Shown here: positions 5,228-7,221 of the stretch, piece by piece
How the letters are laid out: each line of letters opens with the position of its first letter
How positions within the stretch are numbered: position 1 is the first letter of the stretch
Source of the DNA: Puniceicoccales bacterium
GTDB lineage: Bacteria; Verrucomicrobiota; Verrucomicrobiia; Opitutales; LL51
Direction of reading: 5' to 3'
DNA length: 7,221 nucleotides
NCBI GenBank assembly: GCA_031259665.1
Contig: JAIRLD010000114.1
Location: 1-7,221 of the forward strand
Program-made: the position numbers and the translations under genes
The notes under the pieces: model-generated
The model's database searches: none
The model's input: the letters and a program-made list of their open reading frames with translations, nothing else
Told to the model about the DNA's origin: nothing

Positions 5228-5234
5228 TGAGTGT

Positions 5235-6482
5235 ATGTCGGAATCACATCGTATTGTCATTACGGGGTTGGGAAGTGTAACTTCGCATGGATATACTGTC
5301 TCCGGCCTTTGGGATAACCTCATCGCAGGCAAAAGTGGAATCACACGGATCACCTCTTTCGATCCAGCGATCTATTCTTGCCAAGTCGGTGCGGAAGTGA
5401 AAAACTTCAATCCCGAAGATTATATGGACGCAAAAGATGCCAAACGAAGCGATCGTTTTACCCATTTCGCCGTTGCTGCTACCCAAAATGCTATCCAAGA
5501 TGCCGCATTCGATCTCAAACGATTCGATCCCTTCCGTGTTGGTGTCATTATCGGTTCGGGTATTGGCGGCATCGATACCATTCAAAAACAGACCGCACGT
5601 TTTCACAATCTAGGCACACTGAGGGTATCACCATTTATGATCCCATCCCTCATCTGTAACATGGCATCGGGAGTCGTTGCCATTCAATACGGATTCAAAG
5701 GCCCTAACTTCTCGGCCGTAACCGCATGTTCCTCGTCAGCCCATACCATCGGCGAAGCTTACCATATGCTTAGACTCGGAAAGGCAGATGCTATTTTCGC
5801 CGGAGGAAGCGAAGCAGCACTCATCGAACTCAGTTTTGCCGGATTTTGTATGATGAAAGCAATGTCAACCCACTTCAACGACGAACCGGAACGAGCTAGT
5901 CGCCCCTTCGACGCCCAACGGGACGGCTTTGTAATGGGCGAAGGAGCCGGAATCGTTTTGCTCGAAACTTTGGAAAGTGCCCTGGCACGCAAAGCAAAAA
6001 TTTACTGCGAGGTGATCGGCTACGCAGCAAATTGCGACGCCTACCATATTACGAGCCCAGATCCAGAAGGTAGCGGATTAGCCAATTGCCTAAAAAACTT
6101 ACTGCACGAATCGGGACTACAACCCACCGATGTGGACTACATCAATGCCCACGGTACGTCGACGGAAATGAATGATAAAACCGAAACATTCGCCATTAAA
6201 CATGTCTTTAAAGAGGATGCAAAAAAAATAAAAATCAGCTCAACAAAAAGCATGACAGGGCATCTGCTGGGAGCGGTAGGTGGAATCGAAGCGATTGTCT
6301 GCGCCAAAGTCATCGAAACGGGTATCATACCCCCAACAATTAATTATGAAAATCCCGATCCGGAGTGCGATTTGGATTACGTTCCCAATAGGGCAATTCG
6401 GCAAAATGTAAACGTTGCGATCAGTGAAAACCTCGGGTTCGGAGGACATAACGCTGCATTGATGTTTAGAAAATATTCATGA
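5235..6482 (+). CDS. fabF: 3-oxoacyl-ACP synthase II (FabF)
   Basis: FabF condenses malonyl-ACP with acyl-ACP in each elongation round of type II fatty acid synthesis, in the cytoplasm. The 415-residue length is nearly that of E. coli FabF (413). The catalytic triad is complete: Cys165 in TACSSSAH, His306 in NAHGTST and His343 in STKSMTGH. The two His residues and the preceding Lys mark a KAS I/II type enzyme and not FabH. The protein starts with the typical RIVITGLGSVTSHG. The ATG at 5235 is preferred: the frame is open upstream to 5124, but that part overlaps acpP and lacks the family fold. The start is 7 nt after the acpP stop with little Shine-Dalgarno sequence, so translation may be coupled. 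The stop overlaps the next start as ATGA. FabB is less likely given the acpP neighbour. Confidence 0.95.
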   Translation: MSESHRIVITGLGSVTSHGYTVSGLWDNLIAGKSGITRITSFDPAIYSCQVGAEVKNFNPEDYMDAKDAKRSDRFTHFAVAATQNAIQDAAFDLKRFDPFRVGVIIGSGIGGIDTIQKQTARFHNLGTLRVSPFMIPSLICNMASGVVAIQYGFKGPNFSAVTACSSSAHTIGEAYHMLRLGKADAIFAGGSEAALIELSFAGFCMMKAMSTHFNDEPERASRPFDAQRDGFVMGEGAGIVLLETLESALARKAKIYCEVIGYAANCDAYHITSPDPEGSGLANCLKNLLHESGLQPTDVDYINAHGTSTEMNDKTETFAIKHVFKEDAKKIKISSTKSMTGHLLGAVGGIEAIVCAKVIETGIIPPTINYENPDPECDLDYVPNRAIRQNVNVAISENLGFGGHNAALMFRKYS

Positions 6483-7221
6483 TTCTTCGTCTATTCATCG
6501 GTACCATAGGCTCTATCGTTGCGAAGTTACCCGTCGGTTGTGTCGCATTGTTATGTCAATTTTGGGGACAATTTTTCTTTTTATTTTTCCGACGGAGACG
6601 GCGGATTATACTTTCGAATATCACCCATGCTTTTTCTGAAAAAACGGAAATGGAATGCAAAATCCTAGCGCGGAAAAGTTGTACACGCATGATTGAATTG
6701 GGACTCCTAGCAATCGCACTTCCCTATTTTTCAAAAAAACGGATTCGGCGATCCTTTCAGTTGGACGATTCAATCGGAGATTTTTTCCGTGAAAAAGTAC
6801 AAAACGATGGTCCACGGATCGTCTTACTGCCCCATCTTTCACAGATGGAAGCGATGACGATCATACCACTATTGGATGAAGCGGCGAAGCAAAATGAAAT
6901 CGGTGTGATTTACCGGCCATTTAAGAGCAGGTCACTGGAGCAATTTATCCGCAAAACGCGGGAAAAATTTGGATTAAAACTGTTAACGCGGGGGAAAGGA
7001 TTTCTGGAGGCTAAGGAAATTTTAAAGCGCAATGGAATAGTTGTCATTTTATTTGATCAAAACGCCAATGACTGGGGAATTTTGTCGACATTTTTCGGAC
7101 GAATTGCCTCCACAACACCCCTTCCAGACCTTTTATATAGACACTTTCGTTGTCCCATCTATGGACTAATACCCCAGCGATTGGGAGTTTTTCGGGCAAA
7201 ATGTTTCGCGGAGCGCCTCAA
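6479..7221 (+). CDS. LpxL/HtrB-type lipid A acyltransferase, 3' end cut by window
   Basis: This family transfers an acyl chain from acyl-ACP to a lipid A precursor or related lipid at the inner face of the cytoplasmic membrane. The first 247 residues are visible; the family is usually about 290-310 long. A hydrophobic N-terminal anchor (about 5-37) ends in five arginines (38-42), followed by the family-like NITHAFSE. The catalytic HX4E box is HLSQME, His119 and Glu124. Later blocks are IYRPFKSRSLEQFI, GLKLLTRGKGF, and LFDQNAN (Asp193) followed by FFGRIASTTP, which match the LPLAT/LABLAT family pattern. The ATG overlaps the fabF stop by four bases (ATGA), so translation is probably coupled and the substrate is likely to come from this operon's ACP. 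Which acyl position or lipid it modifies cannot be read here, so I give no specific symbol. Confidence 0.87.
   Translation, partial: MILRLFIGTIGSIVAKLPVGCVALLCQFWGQFFFLFFRRRRRIILSNITHAFSEKTEMECKILARKSCTRMIELGLLAIALPYFSKKRIRRSFQLDDSIGDFFREKVQNDGPRIVLLPHLSQMEAMTIIPLLDEAAKQNEIGVIYRPFKSRSLEQFIRKTREKFGLKLLTRGKGFLEAKEILKRNGIVVILFDQNANDWGILSTFFGRIASTTPLPDLLYRHFRCPIYGLIPQRLGVFRAKCFAERL

Noticed and set aside
5124..5234. Longer FabF start adding 37 residues
   Set aside because: It overlaps acpP out of frame and the extra residues do not fit the family; the ATG at 5235 gives the standard N-terminus.
5244..5606. Minus-strand 120-codon frame
   Set aside because: It is wholly antisense to fabF, with no ribosome site and no recognisable domain.

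Overview
The window suggests a Gram-negative bacterium of moderate to low GC, probably host-associated. The Gram-negative call rests on an acpP-fabF pair followed by an LpxL/HtrB-type lipid A acyltransferase. The host-association call is an inference from a large eukaryotic-like protein kinase with a Ser/Thr/Asn-rich N-terminus, set among repeats and a decayed insertion element. A member of the Planctomycetota-Verrucomicrobiota-Chlamydiota group would fit, but nothing visible here proves it.

Layout. Positions 1-747 hold no convincing gene. They carry three copies of a 61-bp direct repeat and, between copies 2 and 3, a GC-rich patch with five small hairpins of identical geometry (6-bp stem, 3-nt loop). 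A SufS-type cysteine desulfurase (748-1962, +) follows, closed by an AT-rich intrinsic terminator. Next is a 275-bp insertion-sequence remnant (2056-2330) with 20-bp imperfect terminal inverted repeats and the N-terminal zinc ribbon of a transposase-type protein. On the minus strand come a small Ser/Asn-rich gene of 55 codons (2471-2638) and a 632-residue Ser/Thr-type kinase (2915-4813). Both minus-strand genes are preceded by the same roughly 100-bp upstream segment, including a 36-nt block with a single mismatch at nearly the same distance from each ATG. Last, on the plus strand, is a tight lipid operon: acpP (4973-5227), fabF (5235-6482) and the acyltransferase (6479 to the window end, truncated).

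How the genes fit together. The right-hand operon supplies acyl carrier protein, the elongating ketoacyl-ACP synthase, and an enzyme that probably moves an acyl chain from ACP onto lipid A or a related lipid. SufS is housekeeping sulfur mobilisation for Fe-S clusters. Between them, the kinase and the 55-codon gene look like accessory genes under shared control. Their common leader is the best evidence in this window for a larger co-regulated gene family, possibly secreted effectors.
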